A DNA stretch of 64,000 nt, taken from NCBI RefSeq assembly GCF_900143515.1, contig NZ_FSQT01000002.1, positions 3,535,501 through 3,599,500 on the forward strand, written 5' to 3'. The position numbers and the translations under genes are program-made. Of this stretch, positions 54,184 to 63,674 are shown in pieces. The DNA comes from Micromonospora cremea (lineage in GTDB: Bacteria; Actinomycetota; Actinomycetes; Mycobacteriales; Micromonosporaceae). Positions within the stretch are counted from its first letter, which is position 1. Each line of letters starts with the position of its first letter. Under the pieces are notes generated by a model. That model saw nothing but the letters and a program-made list of their open reading frames with translations, was not told the DNA's origin and did not search any database.

Positions 54184-55173
54184 GTGAGCGAGCGCGGCGG
54201 TGCCGGGCAGAACGGACGGAACGCCGGCGGTGTCGCCAGCGTGGGCGGGATCGGCGAGTTCGGGTTGATCGGGCGGATCACCGCCCGCCTGCCGGTCGGA
54301 CCGACGACCCTGCTCGGTCCAGGGGACGACGCGGCGGTGGTGGCCGCCCCGGACGGCCGGGTCGCCGCCTCCACCGACGTGCTGGTCGACGGGCGGCACT
54401 TCCGGCGGGACTGGTGCTCGGCCCGGGATGTCGGGCATCGGGCCGCGGCGGCCAACCTGGCCGACATCGCGGCGATGGGCGCCACCCCGACCGCCCTGCT
54501 GGTCGCCCTCTGCATGCCGGCGGACCTGGAGACCAGCTGGGCCGAGGAGTTGGCCGACGGGCTGGCCGCGGAGGCGGCCACGGTCGGCGCGAGCGTGGTC
54601 GGCGGGGACATGTCGTCCAGCCCCACACTGACGATCGCGGTCACCGCGCTGGGCGACCTCGGCGGCCGCCCGCCCGTGGTGCGCTCCGGCGCCCGCCCCG
54701 GTGACGTGCTGGCCCTTGCCGGCCGCACCGGGTACGCGGCGGCCGGCCTGACCGTGCTCACCCGTGGCTTCCGCACCCCCCGGCTGCTGGTCGAGGCGTA
54801 CCGGCGGCCCCAGGTGCCGTACCCGGCCGGACCGCAGGCCGCCCGGCTCGGCGCCACCTCGATGATCGACGTGTCGGACGGGCTGCTCGCCGACCTCGGA
54901 CACGTGGCGGCGGCCAGCGGGGTGGCGATCGACGTGCGGCGGGACGCGTTCGAGGTGCCCCGGCAGATGGCCGACGCCGCACAGGCGCTCGGCGTCGACC
55001 CGTACACCTGGCTCCTGGCCGGTGGCGAGGACCACGCGCTGGCCGCGACCTTTCCCCCGGCGGTGGCGTTGCCGGCGGACTGGCGGCCGGTCGGCCTGGT
55101 CACGGCCGGTGCCGGGGTCACCGTCGACGGCGCGCCCTACGAGGGGCCGCGGGGCTGGGACCACTTCCGGTGA
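54184..55173 (+). CDS. thiL: Thiamine-monophosphate kinase ThiL
   Basis: 329 residues. It makes thiamine pyrophosphate. Motifs: LLGPGDDAAVVAAP, STDVLVDGRHFRRDW, ANLADIAAMGATPTALLVAL, VGGDMSSSPTLTI, MIDVSDGLLADLGH and LAGGEDHALAATF, in the right order for the PurM-like fold. GTG 54184 has AAGGAGCAG upstream and a TACCTT -10 at 54137-54142. No thiamine riboswitch is seen. The GNAT gene follows 29 bp on. Confidence 0.94.
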   Translation: MSERGGAGQNGRNAGGVASVGGIGEFGLIGRITARLPVGPTTLLGPGDDAAVVAAPDGRVAASTDVLVDGRHFRRDWCSARDVGHRAAAANLADIAAMGATPTALLVALCMPADLETSWAEELADGLAAEAATVGASVVGGDMSSSPTLTIAVTALGDLGGRPPVVRSGARPGDVLALAGRTGYAAAGLTVLTRGFRTPRLLVEAYRRPQVPYPAGPQAARLGATSMIDVSDGLLADLGHVAAASGVAIDVRRDAFEVPRQMADAAQALGVDPYTWLLAGGEDHALAATFPPAVALPADWRPVGLVTAGAGVTVDGAPYEGPRGWDHFR

Positions 55174-55202
55174 GGCCGCGCGCCGGCCGTACCCTGGATG
55201 CC

Positions 55203-55664
55203 GTGAGTGAGATCGAGATCCGGGTGTCGCGGTTCGACGCGCCGGTGGCGCAGCAGTTGATCCGCGACGCGCTGGCCGACCTCGGCGCCCGCTACGGCGG
55301 CACCGGCGACGACACCCCGGTGGACGCGGCCGAGTTCGAGCCGCCGGACGGCGCGTTCCTCGTCGCCTACCTGGCCGGCGAGCCGGTCGGCTGTGGCGGT
55401 TGGCGCAGCCACGGCGCGGACACCGCGGAGTTGAAGCGGATGTACACCGCCCCGGCGGCCCGTGGGCGCGGCGTGGCCCGGACGGTGCTGGCGGCCGTCG
55501 AGCGCTCGGCCCGCGAGCAGGGCCGCAAGCGGATGGTCCTGGAGTGCGGGGACAGGCAGCCCGAGGCGATCGCCATGTACACCTCCGCCGGCTACGAGCA
55601 GATCCCGAACTTCGGCTTCTACAAGGACGAGGAGGGCTGCGTCTCCTTCGGCCGCACCCTCTGA
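55203..55664 (+). CDS. GNAT-family N-acetyltransferase
   Basis: 153 residues. Acetyl-CoA binding motif A is RMYTAPAARGRGVARTVLAAVE (R/QxxGxG/A), and motif B is EAIAMYTSAGYEQIPNFGFY. The substrate is unknown. GTG 55203 has no Shine-Dalgarno; TACCCT (55190-55195) ends 7 nt upstream, so it has its own leaderless promoter inside the thiL tail. Confidence 0.9.
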   Translation: MSEIEIRVSRFDAPVAQQLIRDALADLGARYGGTGDDTPVDAAEFEPPDGAFLVAYLAGEPVGCGGWRSHGADTAELKRMYTAPAARGRGVARTVLAAVERSAREQGRKRMVLECGDRQPEAIAMYTSAGYEQIPNFGFYKDEEGCVSFGRTL

Positions 55665-55698
55665 CCCCCGGCGTCGCCCAGTGCCCGGGGGCGGCGTT

Positions 55699-56955
55699 TC
55701 AGCCGGTGGTGATCCGGATCTGCGCGGCGGCCCGGGCGACCGCCCCGGTCGCCTCCGCCGGGTCGGCGCCCCAGGCCAGCACCTGGCCGCTGCGCCGCAC
55801 CGACGAGGTGACCTCGGCCACCCTGTCACCCACCGTCACACCCACCCCGACGTCCAGGACGCCCGGCACCCGGGCGGCCGCGCGTACCCCGTGCACGGCG
55901 GTGACGGTGCCGGGCGGAGCGAGCAGGAACTCCACCGCCGCCGCGCCGCTCGGCCCGGCCGGCAGCGCCGGACGTTCCCCCCGGAGCGTGCGCAGGTACG
56001 CGGCGACGAACCCGCACTCGTAGGCGACCGAGATCAGCATGGTGATCAGGTCGCCGGGGAGCCGGGCGGCGCACTCCACCAGCGCCGGGCCGTCGACGGT
56101 ACGGATCCACTCGCTGTGCAGCACGCCGGTGCGGAAGCCGGCGGCGCCGGCCAGCCGGGTGGCCACCTCGAGCAGCTCCCGTCGGGCGTCCTCGGGCAGG
56201 GCGGACGGCACGGTGTGCCCGGTTTCCACCGGCCGCCCACCGGCCAGCACCCGCTTGTCGGTGACGTTGCCGAAGCGCACCTCGCCCTCGGCGATCAGCA
56301 GCTCCACGCTGTGCTCGGTGCCGATCAGCACCTGCTCGGCGAGGACCGCGGTGGGTAGGCCGCGGGCGATGGCGTCGGGAGGCGTCTCCGGATCGGCACT
56401 GGCGGCCCAGGCGGTGGCGACCAGCGCCGGGTCGGTGACGATCTGCACGCCGAGGCTGCCGGCGCTGCGGGTGGGCTTCAGCACGCAGCGCCCGCCCTGC
56501 CGGTGGGCGAACTCGGTCGCCTCGGCGGCCGTGGCGGCCACCGTGAACGCCGGGTTGGTCAGGCCGGCCGCCGCGGCGAGCAACCGCATCCGGTGCTTGT
56601 CGGTGAAGATCTCGGCGGCCTTCACGCCGGCGCCGGGCAGGCCGAGCGCGTCGGCCAGCCGGGCCGCGGCGAGCACGCCGTACTCCTGGCCGGGCACCAC
56701 CAGCCGCGCGGCGGCCAGCCCCGGTTCCCGGGCCAGCAGCGCCGCCGGGTCCAGGCCGGTCTGGTATTCGGCCGCCACCACCCGGGAGACGAACGGCAGC
56801 GCCGCGCAGCGCCGCTCAAGGTCGCGGCGGCGGATGAGGTCGGGTTCCTCGACCACGACCACGCTGCCCGCGGGCAGCAGGTCGCCGAGCCCGCGCAGCA
56901 GATCCAGCGCGGAGCCCATCAAGACCATCTCGTCCCGGCTCAGGTCCAGCTGCAC
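55699..56955 (-). CDS. ATP-grasp carboxylate-amine ligase-like protein
   Basis: 418 residues. N-terminal preATP-grasp domain with VVVEEPDLIRRRDLERRC, central ATP-grasp with CVLKPTRSAGSLGVQIV, AEQVLIGTEHSVELLIAEGEV and ECAARLPGDLITMLI (the metal-binding E and arginine). It resembles biotin carboxylase or L-amino-acid ligase (BacD-type) proteins, with a C-terminal LAL-like domain. Small-peptide or amino-acid conjugation is possible, but the substrate cannot be read from the sequence. GTG 56955 with GGAGGGG at good spacing. No pathway genes next to it. Confidence 0.82.
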   Translation of the reverse strand: MQLDLSRDEMVLMGSALDLLRGLGDLLPAGSVVVVEEPDLIRRRDLERRCAALPFVSRVVAAEYQTGLDPAALLAREPGLAAARLVVPGQEYGVLAAARLADALGLPGAGVKAAEIFTDKHRMRLLAAAAGLTNPAFTVAATAAEATEFAHRQGGRCVLKPTRSAGSLGVQIVTDPALVATAWAASADPETPPDAIARGLPTAVLAEQVLIGTEHSVELLIAEGEVRFGNVTDKRVLAGGRPVETGHTVPSALPEDARRELLEVATRLAGAAGFRTGVLHSEWIRTVDGPALVECAARLPGDLITMLISVAYECGFVAAYLRTLRGERPALPAGPSGAAAVEFLLAPPGTVTAVHGVRAAARVPGVLDVGVGVTVGDRVAEVTSSVRRSGQVLAWGADPAEATGAVARAAAQIRITTG

Positions 56956-57075
56956 CCGTCACCCCTCCGCCCGGACCGCACCGGACACCCGGCGCAGCGA
57001 GACCCTAACCGGGCGGGCGGCCGGAGCGGGCGGCCGCGTCGCTTAGTCGTCAGCGACCTGGCGCGGACACGACAG

Positions 57076-57104
57076 AGCCGGCGGACCACAGAGGTCCGCC
57101 GGCT
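57076..57104 (-). terminator. Terminator of rpmB
   Basis: AGCCGGCGGACC (57076-57087) and GGTCCGCCGGCT (57093-57104), perfect 12-bp arms, 5-nt loop. Confidence 0.8.
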
Positions 57105-57134
57105 GAGCCGTACGAGAAGGTGGGTGCTACCGCG

Positions 57135-57326
57135 TCAGGCGCGGGTGACCTTGCCGGCCTTGATGCACGAGGTGCAGACCTGCAACTTCTTGGTGTTGCC
57201 GCCACCGGCCGGGGTACGCACCGACTGGATGTTCGGGTTCCAGCGGCGGTTGGTCCGCCGGTGCGAGTGGGACACGTTGTGGCCGAAGCCCGGTCCCTTG
57301 CCACAGACGTCGCACACGCTAGCCAC
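57135..57326 (-). CDS. rpmB: 50S ribosomal protein L28 (zinc-binding form)
   Basis: 63 residues. Two CxxC pairs, CDVCGKG at residue 5 and CTSC at 51, mark the zinc-containing L28, which is replaced by a zinc-free copy under zinc limitation in many actinobacteria. [15 protein letters not shown] is the family signature. GTG 57326 with AGGAG 7 nt upstream. No Zur box can be named by eye. Confidence 0.96.
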   Translation of the reverse strand: MASVCDVCGKGPGFGHNVSHSHRRTNRRWNPNIQSVRTPAGGGNTKKLQVCTSCIKAGKVTRA

Positions 57327-57622
57327 GGGATACTCCTGGGATTGAAACGTTCATGAGGTCGCCGGCAGGCGCTGCCCGGGCAACCTGGTCAGGTTACCCG
57401 ATGACCCGCCGACCCGGCCAACCGGCCCGGTCGGGCGACCGTCCGTGGCCCGGCCGGCAGGTGCTGGTGCGCCCGTCCGCCGGGTGGTGGGTCGGTCCGG
57501 CGGCAACGATACCCGAGGTCCCCGCCCCGGCCGCCCGAGCCGGGTTCAGCGCCGGAGCCGGGGCGAACGGACACGCCGCACGAGTCCGACGGCTGTCGGT
57601 GCGCGCCAGTAGGCTTCTGGCC
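57327..57622. other. 296-bp divergent region between rpmB and the DAK gene
   Basis: A palindrome AACCTG-GT-CAGGTT (about 57382-57395) overlaps a possible rpmB -10 (TAACCT on the minus strand). On the plus strand TAGGCT (57610-57615) serves the DAK gene. No gene seen. Confidence 0.45.
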
Positions 57623-59236
57623 GTGCTGGACACCCTCGACGCCGCCGCTGTCCGCCGGTGGTGTGCGACCGGGTTGACCGCCTTGAAGCGCCACCAGGGC
57701 GAGATCGACGAGCTCAATGTCTATCCGGTGCCCGACGGCGACACCGGCACCAACCTGGTGCTCACCCTCACCTCGGCCCAGCAGGCCCTGGCCATGGACC
57801 TGGACACGCTCCCCGACAGCGGGCCGACAGCGCACGGGCACGCGTTGCGGCTGATGGCCCAGGGTGCGCTGCTCGGCGCGCGCGGCAACTCCGGGGTGAT
57901 CCTCTCGCAGATCCTGCGCGGCTTCGCCGACGCCGCCGCCGCCGTGCCGGCCGTACGCGGCCGGGAGCTGGCCGCCGCGCTGCGGGGCGCCACCGTGGCC
58001 GCGTACAGCGCGGTCGCCCGGCCGGTGGAGGGCACGCTGCTCACCGTGGTCGGCGCGGCCGCCGCCGCGGCCGAGCGGGCGGACAACGACGACCTGCCGG
58101 AGGTGGCCCGGGCCGCCGCGCGGGCGGCCGCCGAGGCGCTGGCCCACACCCCGGAGCAGTTGCCGGCCCTGGCCCGCGCCGGTGTGGTCGACGCGGGCGG
58201 CCGGGGCCTCTGCGTGCTGCTCGACGCCCTGGTCGAGGTGCTCACCGGCGAGATCGCCGTGCGCGCCGCGCCGGCGCCGCGCGCCGCCCGGCCGGCCGCC
58301 ACGGTCGCCCGGGAGACCGGCTCCGAGGAGTACGCCTACGAGGTGCAGTTCCTGCTCGACGCCCCGGCCGAGGCGGTGGCCGGGATGCGCCGGGCGCTGG
58401 AGGCGCTGGGGGATTCCCTGGTCGTCGTCGGCGACGGCCGCGAGCCGGAGAGCACCTGGAACGTCCACGTCCACGTCAACGACGTGGGCGCGGCGGTCGA
58501 GGCGGGGGTCACCGCCGGCCGCCCGTACCGGATCTCGGTGACCCGCTTCGCCGACCAACCGGAGCCGTCCCCCGGCCCGGCGGCGGACGGCCGGGCCGCC
58601 GTGGTGGTGGCCACAGGCGTCGGGATCGCCGGGCTGTTCGCCGCGGAGGGAGCCACCGTGGTGCCGGGCAACCCGTCCACCGGGGAGCTGCTCGACGCGG
58701 TGCGCAGCACCGGCGCGGCACGGGTGGTGGTCCTGCCCAACGACCCCAACACCGAGGCGGTGGCGAGCGCGGCGGCCCGCGAGGCACACCGCTACGGCAT
58801 CAAGGTGAGCGTCGTGCCGACCCGTTCGCCGGTGCAGGCGCTGGCCGCGCTCGCGGTCCGCGACAGCGCCCGCCGCTTCGAGGACGACGTGATCGCCATG
58901 GCCGAGGCCGCGGGCGCCTGCCGCTACGCCGAGGTCTGCCACGCCAGCCGGGAGGCGCTGACCGTCGCCGGCCCGTGCCGCCCCGGTGACGTGCTGGCGC
59001 TGGTCGAGGGGGAGGTGCACCTGATCGGCGCCGACCTCACCGACACCTGCGCGGCGGTGGTCGACCGGATGCTCGGCGGCGGCGGAGAGCTGGTCACCCT
59101 GCTGGCCGGGGTGGACGCGCCGGCCGGGCTCACCGATGCCGTCCGCGCGCACGTCGCGCGGCGCTGGCCGTTCGTCGAGGTGCAGGCGTACCCGGGCGGC
59201 CAGCCGTATTATCCGCTCCTGGTGGGAGTCGAATGA
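57623..59236 (+). CDS. fakA: DAK/DhaL-domain kinase (FakA-like)
   Basis: 537 residues. The N-terminal DhaL-type nucleotide domain has ELNVYPVPDGDTGTNLVLTL (metal-binding aspartates), MAQGALLGARGNSGVILSQILRG and AGVVDAGGRGLCVLLDAL; the rest is the FakA middle and C-terminal region ending in YPGGQPYYPLLVGVE. In firmicutes FakA phosphorylates fatty acids carried by FakB; conservation of this pair with recG and rpmB is general. GTG 57623 is supported by TAGGCT (57610-57615) ending 7 nt upstream. The stop overlaps recG by 4 nt (ATGA). Confidence 0.9.
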   Translation: MLDTLDAAAVRRWCATGLTALKRHQGEIDELNVYPVPDGDTGTNLVLTLTSAQQALAMDLDTLPDSGPTAHGHALRLMAQGALLGARGNSGVILSQILRGFADAAAAVPAVRGRELAAALRGATVAAYSAVARPVEGTLLTVVGAAAAAAERADNDDLPEVARAAARAAAEALAHTPEQLPALARAGVVDAGGRGLCVLLDALVEVLTGEIAVRAAPAPRAARPAATVARETGSEEYAYEVQFLLDAPAEAVAGMRRALEALGDSLVVVGDGREPESTWNVHVHVNDVGAAVEAGVTAGRPYRISVTRFADQPEPSPGPAADGRAAVVVATGVGIAGLFAAEGATVVPGNPSTGELLDAVRSTGAARVVVLPNDPNTEAVASAAAREAHRYGIKVSVVPTRSPVQALAALAVRDSARRFEDDVIAMAEAAGACRYAEVCHASREALTVAGPCRPGDVLALVEGEVHLIGADLTDTCAAVVDRMLGGGGELVTLLAGVDAPAGLTDAVRAHVARRWPFVEVQAYPGGQPYYPLLVGVE

Positions 59237-61431
59237 GCGAACCGGCCACGGTGGACACCCCGCTGAAGAAGCTGGTCGGGGACAAGACGGCCAAGGCACT
59301 GGCCGCCCACCTCGACCTGCACACCGCGGGTGATCTCGTCTACCACTTCCCGCGCCGCTACGACGAGCGTGGCGAGCACACCGACATCCGCTCGCTGGAC
59401 GTCGGCGAACAGGTCACCGTGCTGGCGCAGGTGCAGCGCACCGCGGTGCGCCCGATGCGCCAACGCCGGGGCAACCTACTGGAGGTGACCGTCGGCGACG
59501 GCTCCGGAGGGCTGCTGACGCTGACCTTCTTCGGCAACCAGGCGTGGCGCGAGCGGGAGCTGCGTCCGGGCCGGTGGGGATTGTTCGCCGGCAAGGTCAC
59601 CGAGTTCCGGGGCAAGCGTCAGCTCAACGGCCCGGAGTACGTCCTGCTCGGCGAGGGCGGCGACGGCGAGGCGGCGGTCAGCGACGAGATCGAGGAGTTC
59701 GCCGGCGCGCTGATCCCCGTCTACCCGGCCGCGGCGGCGGTGCCGACCTGGGTGATCGCCCGCTGCGTGCGGGTGGTGCTGGACACCTTCACCCCGCCGG
59801 AGGACCCGGTGCCGGGCACGGTGCGGGCCAGCCGCAACCTGGTCGGGCTGGGCACCGCGCTGCGGGAGATCCACCGGCCGAGCAGCAAGGAGGACCTCTA
59901 CCGGGCGCGGCACCGGCTCAAGTGGGACGAGGCGTTCGCCGTCCAGTTGACCCTGGTGCAGCGCAAGCACCGAGCCGCCGACTGGCCGGCCCGCCCCCGC
60001 CCGGCGCGCCCCGGTGGGCTGCTGGACGCCTTCGACGCCCGGCTGCCGTACGAGCTGACCGCCGGTCAGCGTGACGTCGGCGTGGAGATCGCCGCCGACC
60101 TGGCCGCCCCGCATCCGATGCACCGGTTGTTGCAGGGCGAGGTGGGCTCGGGCAAGACGGTGGTGGCGCTGCGGGCGATGCTCCAGGTGGTGGACGCGGG
60201 CGGCCAGGCGGCGCTGCTGGCCCCCACCGAGGTGCTGGCCGCACAGCACCACCGCGGCATGCTCGACCTCCTCGGGCCGCTCGGGCGGGCCGGCGAGCTG
60301 GATTCCGCCGAGCACGCCACCCGCGTGGAGCTGGTCACCGGCTCGCTCGGCGCGGCCGCTCGCCGCCGGGCTCTCGGCGAGGTGGCCAGCGGCGCCGCCG
60401 GCATCGTGCTCGGCACCCACGCGCTGCTCTACGAGGGAGTGGACTTCGCCGACCTCGGCCTGGTGGTGGTCGACGAGCAGCACCGCTTCGGGGTAGAGCA
60501 GCGCGACGCGCTGCGGGCCAAGGCCGAGCAGCCGCCGCACGTGCTGGTGATGACGGCCACCCCGATCCCGCGCACGGTGGCGATGACCGTCTACGGCGAC
60601 CTGGAGGTCTCCACCCTCTCCCAGCTGCCCCGGGGGCGCTCGCCGATCGCCTCGCACGTGGTGCCGGCCGCCGAGAAGCCGGCCTTCCTGGACCGGGCCT
60701 GGCGCCGGCTGCGCGAGGAGGTGGCCGCCGGCCACCAGGCGTACGTGGTGTGCCCGCGGATCGGAGAGGGGCCGGCTTCGGAGGAGGAGCCGCCGCCGGT
60801 GGACGACAACGGCCGCCGGCCGCCGCTGGCCGTGACCGAGGTGGCCCCGCTGCTGGCCGACGGGCCGCTGCACGGGCTGCGGATCGGGGTGCTGCACGGC
60901 CGGCTGCCGGCCGACGAGAAGGACGCGGTGATGCGCTCCTTCGCCGCCGGCGATCTGGACGTGCTGGTGGCCACCACCGTGGTCGAGGTCGGCGTGGACG
61001 TGCCCAACGCGACCGTGATGATCGTGCTGGACGCCGACCGCTTCGGTGTCTCCCAACTGCACCAGTTGCGCGGCCGGGTCGGCCGGGGCGCCGCGGCAGG
61101 GCTCTGCCTGCTGGTCAGCGAGGCGGCCGAGGGGTCGCCGGCCCGGGACCGGCTGGACGCGGTCGCCTCCACCGGCGACGGCTTCAAGCTCGCCGAGCTG
61201 GATCTGGAGCAGCGCCGCGAGGGCGATGTGCTGGGTGCCACCCAGTCCGGGCGGCGCTCACACCTGCGGCTGCTGTCCCTGCTGCGCGACGCCGACCTGA
61301 TTCGCGATGCACGCGCCGAGGCGATCGCCCTGGTCGAGGAGGACCCCGAGCTGACCCGGCATCCGGCGCTGGCCGCGTCGGTCACCGCCCTGGTCGACGA
61401 GGACCGCGCCGAATACCTGGAAAAGGGCTGA
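59233..61431 (+). CDS. recG: ATP-dependent DNA helicase RecG
   Basis: 732 residues, full length. Helicase motifs: wedge/OB domain in the first 200 residues, Walker A GEVGSGKTVVA, DEQHRFG (motif II), MTATPIPRT (III), TTVVEVGVDVPNATVMIV (V) and LRGRVGRG (VI). It reverses stalled forks and helps recombination. ATG overlaps the DAK stop, so they are cotranscribed. A hairpin follows. Confidence 0.97.
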   Translation: MSEPATVDTPLKKLVGDKTAKALAAHLDLHTAGDLVYHFPRRYDERGEHTDIRSLDVGEQVTVLAQVQRTAVRPMRQRRGNLLEVTVGDGSGGLLTLTFFGNQAWRERELRPGRWGLFAGKVTEFRGKRQLNGPEYVLLGEGGDGEAAVSDEIEEFAGALIPVYPAAAAVPTWVIARCVRVVLDTFTPPEDPVPGTVRASRNLVGLGTALREIHRPSSKEDLYRARHRLKWDEAFAVQLTLVQRKHRAADWPARPRPARPGGLLDAFDARLPYELTAGQRDVGVEIAADLAAPHPMHRLLQGEVGSGKTVVALRAMLQVVDAGGQAALLAPTEVLAAQHHRGMLDLLGPLGRAGELDSAEHATRVELVTGSLGAAARRRALGEVASGAAGIVLGTHALLYEGVDFADLGLVVVDEQHRFGVEQRDALRAKAEQPPHVLVMTATPIPRTVAMTVYGDLEVSTLSQLPRGRSPIASHVVPAAEKPAFLDRAWRRLREEVAAGHQAYVVCPRIGEGPASEEEPPPVDDNGRRPPLAVTEVAPLLADGPLHGLRIGVLHGRLPADEKDAVMRSFAAGDLDVLVATTVVEVGVDVPNATVMIVLDADRFGVSQLHQLRGRVGRGAAAGLCLLVSEAAEGSPARDRLDAVASTGDGFKLAELDLEQRREGDVLGATQSGRRSHLRLLSLLRDADLIRDARAEAIALVEEDPELTRHPALAASVTALVDEDRAEYLEKG

Positions 61432-61459
61432 CGTTTCGTTCGACCGTGATCACCGGGCA

Positions 61460-61479
61460 CGGCACGCGGAGGCGTGCCG
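61460..61479. terminator. Bidirectional terminator after recG
   Basis: CGGCACGC (61460-61467) and GCGTGCCG (61472-61479), 4-nt loop, between the convergent recG and secreted-protein genes. Confidence 0.65.
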
Positions 61480-61480
61480 G

Positions 61481-62161
61481 TTACGACAGGTCGCCGCTGT
61501 CGTCACCACCGTCAGCGCAGTCCGCGGGCTGCTCCCACTCCCACGGGCCGAAGACGTCGCTCTCCGGATCCCAGTAGTCGTACCCGGCGACGACGAACTG
61601 CCCCTCCCGGCCGGGGAAGGTCACCTCGACGGTCTGACCCGGCTTGACGGTCCGCGTGCGGACCTTCCCGTAGTTGGGGGAGAAGGTGACCGTCCACCGG
61701 TCGCCGTTGGGCGGGTCGGTGAAGACCACCGTGAACGTGTCGCACGTGGAGCGGGTGGTGATTCTGGCGGAGGCGCAGTTGCCCGGGTCCTGCCACACGT
61801 AGGTGGCCAACGGGTCGGTCGCGCCCGCGACGGTCACGCTGATGCCATCCCAGCCCTCGACCGGGAAGCGCACCGTCATCTTCTCGCCGGGGCTCAGCGC
61901 CACGGTCTGCGTGAAGCTGCCCGCGGGGATCGAGGCCAGGACGACGTCGGTCGCGGGCGCGTTTCGCCGGTTGGCCAGGCGGACGTCGATCGCGTTGGCG
62001 CAGACCGAGGTGAACGTGGCCGTCGGCCCGGCCGGCTTGCCCTGGAGGGCGCTGTGGTGGGCACTCGCCGGTGCTCCTGCGGCGAGGGCGCTGGTGCAGC
62101 CGATCGCCGTCGCTGCGAGGGCGGCGAGGAGGCGGCGGCCTGGGACTCGATGGCTGTGCAT
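61481..62161 (-). CDS. Secreted protein, paralogue of the LPxTG protein upstream
   Basis: 226 residues. Signal peptide MHSHRVPGRRLLAALAATAIG with cleavage near APASAHH. Two beta-rich repeats follow, the second with TCDTFTVVFTDPPNGDRWTVTFSPNYG. The end, WEQPADCADGGDDSGDLS, matches the stretch WEQPAECDEGEGGG of the next gene just before its sorting signal, but here there is no LPxTG or membrane helix, so it should be released. Two cysteines per repeat may form disulfides. ATG 62161 with GGAGAGAG. Function unknown; 276 bp from its paralogue. Confidence 0.8.
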   Translation of the reverse strand: MHSHRVPGRRLLAALAATAIGCTSALAAGAPASAHHSALQGKPAGPTATFTSVCANAIDVRLANRRNAPATDVVLASIPAGSFTQTVALSPGEKMTVRFPVEGWDGISVTVAGATDPLATYVWQDPGNCASARITTRSTCDTFTVVFTDPPNGDRWTVTFSPNYGKVRTRTVKPGQTVEVTFPGREGQFVVAGYDYWDPESDVFGPWEWEQPADCADGGDDSGDLS

Positions 62162-62381
62162 GGGCTCTCTCCTGTCGTGGTGTCGTACCTGACGGGAAGA
62201 GCCGGCCGTGCCGGTGCGGGGATGGATTCGACCGCCATGCGGGCGCCAGCGGGCCGGTTCATTGACTGACGGTAATGACGGCGATGCGGCGGCGTTGTCC
62301 CGACCCGGGGTGCCAGCCGCCACCCGTGACCTAAACGTGACGCGGTTGTGTCTGGATCTCGGGAGCGCTGCGGGGTAGAGG

Positions 62382-62421
62382 CCCGAGGGCGCGTCGACCG
62401 GATGGTCGACGCGCCCTCGGG
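62382..62421 (-). terminator. Terminator of the LPxTG gene
   Basis: Perfect 18-bp arms (62382-62399 and 62404-62421) around a 4-nt loop. The strongest hairpin of the window. Confidence 0.85.
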
Positions 62422-62437
62422 TTCAGCGCGGTTCGGT

Positions 62438-63385
62438 TCAGACGGTGAACCGGAGCCGGCGACGACGAGCCATCACGAAGAGGCCCGCGCCGGCGGCCAG
62501 CAGGACGACGGCGCCGCCAGCGATCAGGGTGGTGTTCGTGCCGGTGAGCGGCAGGCCGCCACCCTCGCCCTCGTCGCACTCGGCCGGCTGCTCCCAGGCG
62601 ATCGGCTCGGTGTCGTCGAGGCCGTCGGCGGCCGGCGTGACGGTGAGACCCTCGGTCGCGGCGAAGGAGACGGAGCCGGTCTTGCCGGGCTCGACGGTCA
62701 GCGTCTTGGCCTCGCCCTTGTTCGGGGTCAGCGTGAGGACGACGGTCTTACCGTCGGCCGGGTTCTCGATCGTGAAGGTGAGGCTGTCGCAGGTCGACTC
62801 GACGGTGCCCACCGGCTCGGCAGGCGCCGGGGTGACGGTCGGCGTCGGGCTCGGGCTCTCGGTCGGCGGCTGGCTCGGCGACGGAGACGCGGTGGTGGGG
62901 GACGGGGTCGGGGTGGGGGACTCCGTCGGGGTGGCGGTCGGCGTCGGGGTGGGCTCCGCGGCGCAGGTGCCAGCCTCGGTGGCTGCCACCGTCCGGTGCT
63001 CGGTCACGATCCGGTCCGGACGCTCCCAGCGCGCCTCGACGAACAGCTCGATCTTCGGGTTCTTCTCGGTGAAGGTGTGGGTCTGGGTGGCGGTGAGGAG
63101 GTCCCCACCCTTCGCTGGGAGGGTGGCACCGACCTTCAGGTCGCCATCGCTGAAGTCGCCGGGGACGGTCGACTTGACCGAGGTGATCTCGGCATCGATG
63201 TCCTCGCTGTTGCCGACCTTCCACGTGACCGTTGCCTGGCCGTCGGCGGCCAGGCAGTAGGTGCCGGAGGGCTCGGGGTGGTGGGCGCTCGCCGGCGCGG
63301 CGAACGTCGTCATGGCGCCGATGCCGAGCAGCGCGCCGGCGGCGATGGCCGCGGTGCGCCGGAACGGAGACTTCGGACGGATCAC
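62438..63385 (-). CDS. LPxTG-anchored cell-wall protein
   Basis: 315 residues. Signal peptide (RRTAAIAAGALLGIGAMTTFA, cleavage near PASAHH), a beta domain, a Thr/Pro/Ser-rich spacer of TPTPSPT type at about 145-192, a second beta domain with ESTCDSLTFTIENPADGKTVVLTLTPNKG, then the sorting signal: LPLTG at about residue 278, a membrane helix and RRRRLRFTV. A class of sortase should attach it to peptidoglycan. GTG 63385 with AGGAG 6 nt upstream. Shares signal-peptide end, repeat pattern and WEQPA motif with the gene at 61481. Confidence 0.88.
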   Translation of the reverse strand: MIRPKSPFRRTAAIAAGALLGIGAMTTFAAPASAHHPEPSGTYCLAADGQATVTWKVGNSEDIDAEITSVKSTVPGDFSDGDLKVGATLPAKGGDLLTATQTHTFTEKNPKIELFVEARWERPDRIVTEHRTVAATEAGTCAAEPTPTPTATPTESPTPTPSPTTASPSPSQPPTESPSPTPTVTPAPAEPVGTVESTCDSLTFTIENPADGKTVVLTLTPNKGEAKTLTVEPGKTGSVSFAATEGLTVTPAADGLDDTEPIAWEQPAECDEGEGGGLPLTGTNTTLIAGGAVVLLAAGAGLFVMARRRRLRFTV

Positions 63386-63674
63386 TGGTACTCCTGGAGT
63401 GCTGAAGCGTTAGGGGCGTGGCCCGGGAACGACAGTGGACGGTCACTGCACGTCCGGATGGGAGGGATGCATTCCCGAGCCGTGGGCCGGCGGGTTGCCG
63501 CCGGCACCCGGCAGACCCTAGCGAGATCGCCGCGCGTGATACAGCGCTCAGGATTCGCTAAGACTGATGTTATGAATATGAGATCATCGATATACGAAAC
63601 GTGATCATGTGGTCGCTCGGGCGATACGGGCGGTGTCGGTCGCGGCCTTTGTTGGCTCGCGTAGCGTCGGGGTC
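63386..63674. other. 289-bp gap with an AT-rich stretch
   Basis: The first part is the leader of the LPxTG gene. Bases 63540-63620 are unusually AT-rich for this genome and contain two GATCAT motifs (63582, 63602) in a loose dyad. No gene is seen; promoter or regulator-binding DNA is likely. Confidence 0.4.
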
